From Lachnotalea sp. AF33-28 (GTDB taxonomy: Bacteria > Bacillota > Clostridia > Lachnospirales > Lachnospiraceae), in the NCBI RefSeq assembly GCF_003477885.1, contig NZ_QUEE01000026.1, positions 1 to 32,270 of the forward strand: a DNA stretch of 32,270 nucleotides. Reading direction: 5' to 3'. The translations under genes and the position numbers were made by a program. The notes beneath the pieces are model-generated. The model saw nothing but the letters and a program-made list of their open reading frames with translations. It searched no databases and was not told the origin of the DNA. Shown here in pieces: positions 31,576-32,270 of this stretch (position 1 is the first letter of the stretch; every line of letters starts with the position of its first letter).

Positions 31576-32094
31576 ATGAATATGTTTCAAAAAGGCGATT
31601 TTGTAGTTTACGGTACGGTAGGGGTCTGCAGAGTGGAGGATATCACGACGCTGGATATGGAAGGCGTTTCCAGAGATAAGCTGTACTATATGCTGCACCC
31701 CTGGTACAAAGAAAACAGCACGGTATATACACCGGTTGACAATGAAAAAGCGGTGATCCGCAGCGTGCTGGACAGAGAGACTGCCTTGAACCTGATTGAG
31801 GAGATACCCGCTCTGGAATGCTTTGAGACAGACAATGACAAGCAGCGGGAGGAAGAATACAAGAAAGCCCTGAAAAGCTGTCAGTGCAGGGAATGGGTCC
31901 GCCTGATAAAGACTTCTTATCTAAGGGCCATGGACCGGATCGCGCAGGGAAAGAAAACCACCATGGTGGATGATAAATATTTTAAGAAAGCGGAAGAGGA
32001 GCTTTACGATGAGCTTTCCGTTTCTCTCGGAATCCCTGTGGACCGGGTGAAGGAATATATACAGGACAGGATCGAGGGAAAACTAATAAAGTAA
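31576..32094 (+). CDS. CarD-family transcriptional regulator
   Basis: 172 residues. The N-terminal Tudor-like RNA-polymerase-interaction domain (about 1-60) reads FQKGDFVVYGTVGVCRVEDI and YYMLHPWYKENSTVYTPVDN (here in parts). The C-terminal helical domain has REWVRLIKTSYLRAMDR and KKAEEELYDELSVSLGIP. These proteins bind the RNA polymerase beta subunit and stabilise open promoters. ATG 31576 is chosen for GGGAGG (31563-31568); the frame is open back to 31516 but without a site. It has its own promoter and terminator. Confidence 0.9.
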   Translation: MNMFQKGDFVVYGTVGVCRVEDITTLDMEGVSRDKLYYMLHPWYKENSTVYTPVDNEKAVIRSVLDRETALNLIEEIPALECFETDNDKQREEEYKKALKSCQCREWVRLIKTSYLRAMDRIAQGKKTTMVDDKYFKKAEEELYDELSVSLGIPVDRVKEYIQDRIEGKLIK

Positions 32095-32119
32095 AACTGC
32101 TGTAAAGCGGAGACTGCCC

Positions 32120-32157
32120 CGCAGGCGGATGGATAGCCATCCACCTGCGTTTTTTTT
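32120..32157 (+). terminator. Terminator of the CarD-family gene
   Basis: CGCAGGCGGATGG (32120-32132) pairs with CCATCCACCTGCG (32137-32149) with one C-A mismatch and a four-base loop ATAG. Eight T residues follow. Confidence 0.9.
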
Positions 32158-32270
32158 ATTTCATTTGAAAGAAATCATATAATCATTGTTCGGGTGTACG
32201 GGAAGTTGTTACTGTTTACACGCTGCCGATAAAGCAGCGTATGAGAGGGCAGGGTATGGTCCTCATAGGG
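32158..32270. other. Unassigned structured tail at the window end
   Basis: No ORF with a ribosome site is visible. A hairpin CGCTGC-CGATAAA-GCAGCG lies at 32221-32239 and is followed by TATGAG (32240-32245) that can pair with CTCATA (32262-32267). This may be the 5' leader or structured RNA of a gene starting beyond the window. I could not match it to a known riboswitch class. Confidence 0.35.

Overview
The window looks like a chromosomal segment of an anaerobic, plant-glycan-degrading Firmicute of class Clostridia, most likely Lachnospiraceae. This is inferred from the gene families (LplA/LplB/YtcP-type sugar transporter with a YesM-type two-component system, DUF5348, DUF951, CarD-like regulator, Leu T-box), the strong AGGAGG-type ribosome binding sites and the order rpsF-ssb-rpsR. 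No rRNA, CRISPR array, intact transposase or phage gene was seen.

Left edge (1-1770): a two-tRNA transcript (Glu-UUC, Cys-GCA) ends in a strong terminator. Three decayed genes follow: an unidentified minus-strand ORF, a DUF5348 gene with one in-frame TGA, and the C-terminal remains of a DUF4143 ATPase.

Carbohydrate region I (1775-13670): a 1041-residue GH106-like hydrolase and an (alpha/alpha)6 GH63/trehalase-like hydrolase end at a strong terminator. An 80-bp inverted-repeat element flanked by TTGT follows. Next is an apparent single operon: GntR/LacI hybrid regulator, GH39 beta-xylosidase-like enzyme, Asp/Glu-racemase-like protein, split transketolase (N and C halves), GarR-type dehydrogenase and sugar isomerase/epimerase. 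Together they look like a system that hydrolyses a plant oligosaccharide and channels an unusual sugar or sugar acid into the pentose phosphate pool. The exact substrate cannot be read from the sequence.

Middle (13670-21717): a Leu-specific T-box (specifier CUG) precedes an unusual fusion of 2-isopropylmalate synthase to a complete AraC-type DNA-binding domain. Then come a beta-phosphoglucomutase-like phosphatase, a convergent PHP-domain hydrolase, a lone rhamnulose-1-phosphate aldolase, an unidentified ORF and a DUF2156/GNAT pair.

Carbohydrate region II (21744-28975), visibly richer in A+T: solute-binding lipoprotein, YesM-type histidine kinase, AraC-type response regulator, two permeases and a clan GH-A (GH53-like) hydrolase. 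This is a self-contained sense, import and cleave unit lacking its own ATPase, as is usual for this transporter class.

Right edge (28976-32270): sirtuin plus DUF951, the housekeeping operon rpsF-ssb-rpsR, a CarD-family regulator, each with recognisable promoters or terminators, and an unexplained structured tail at the window end.
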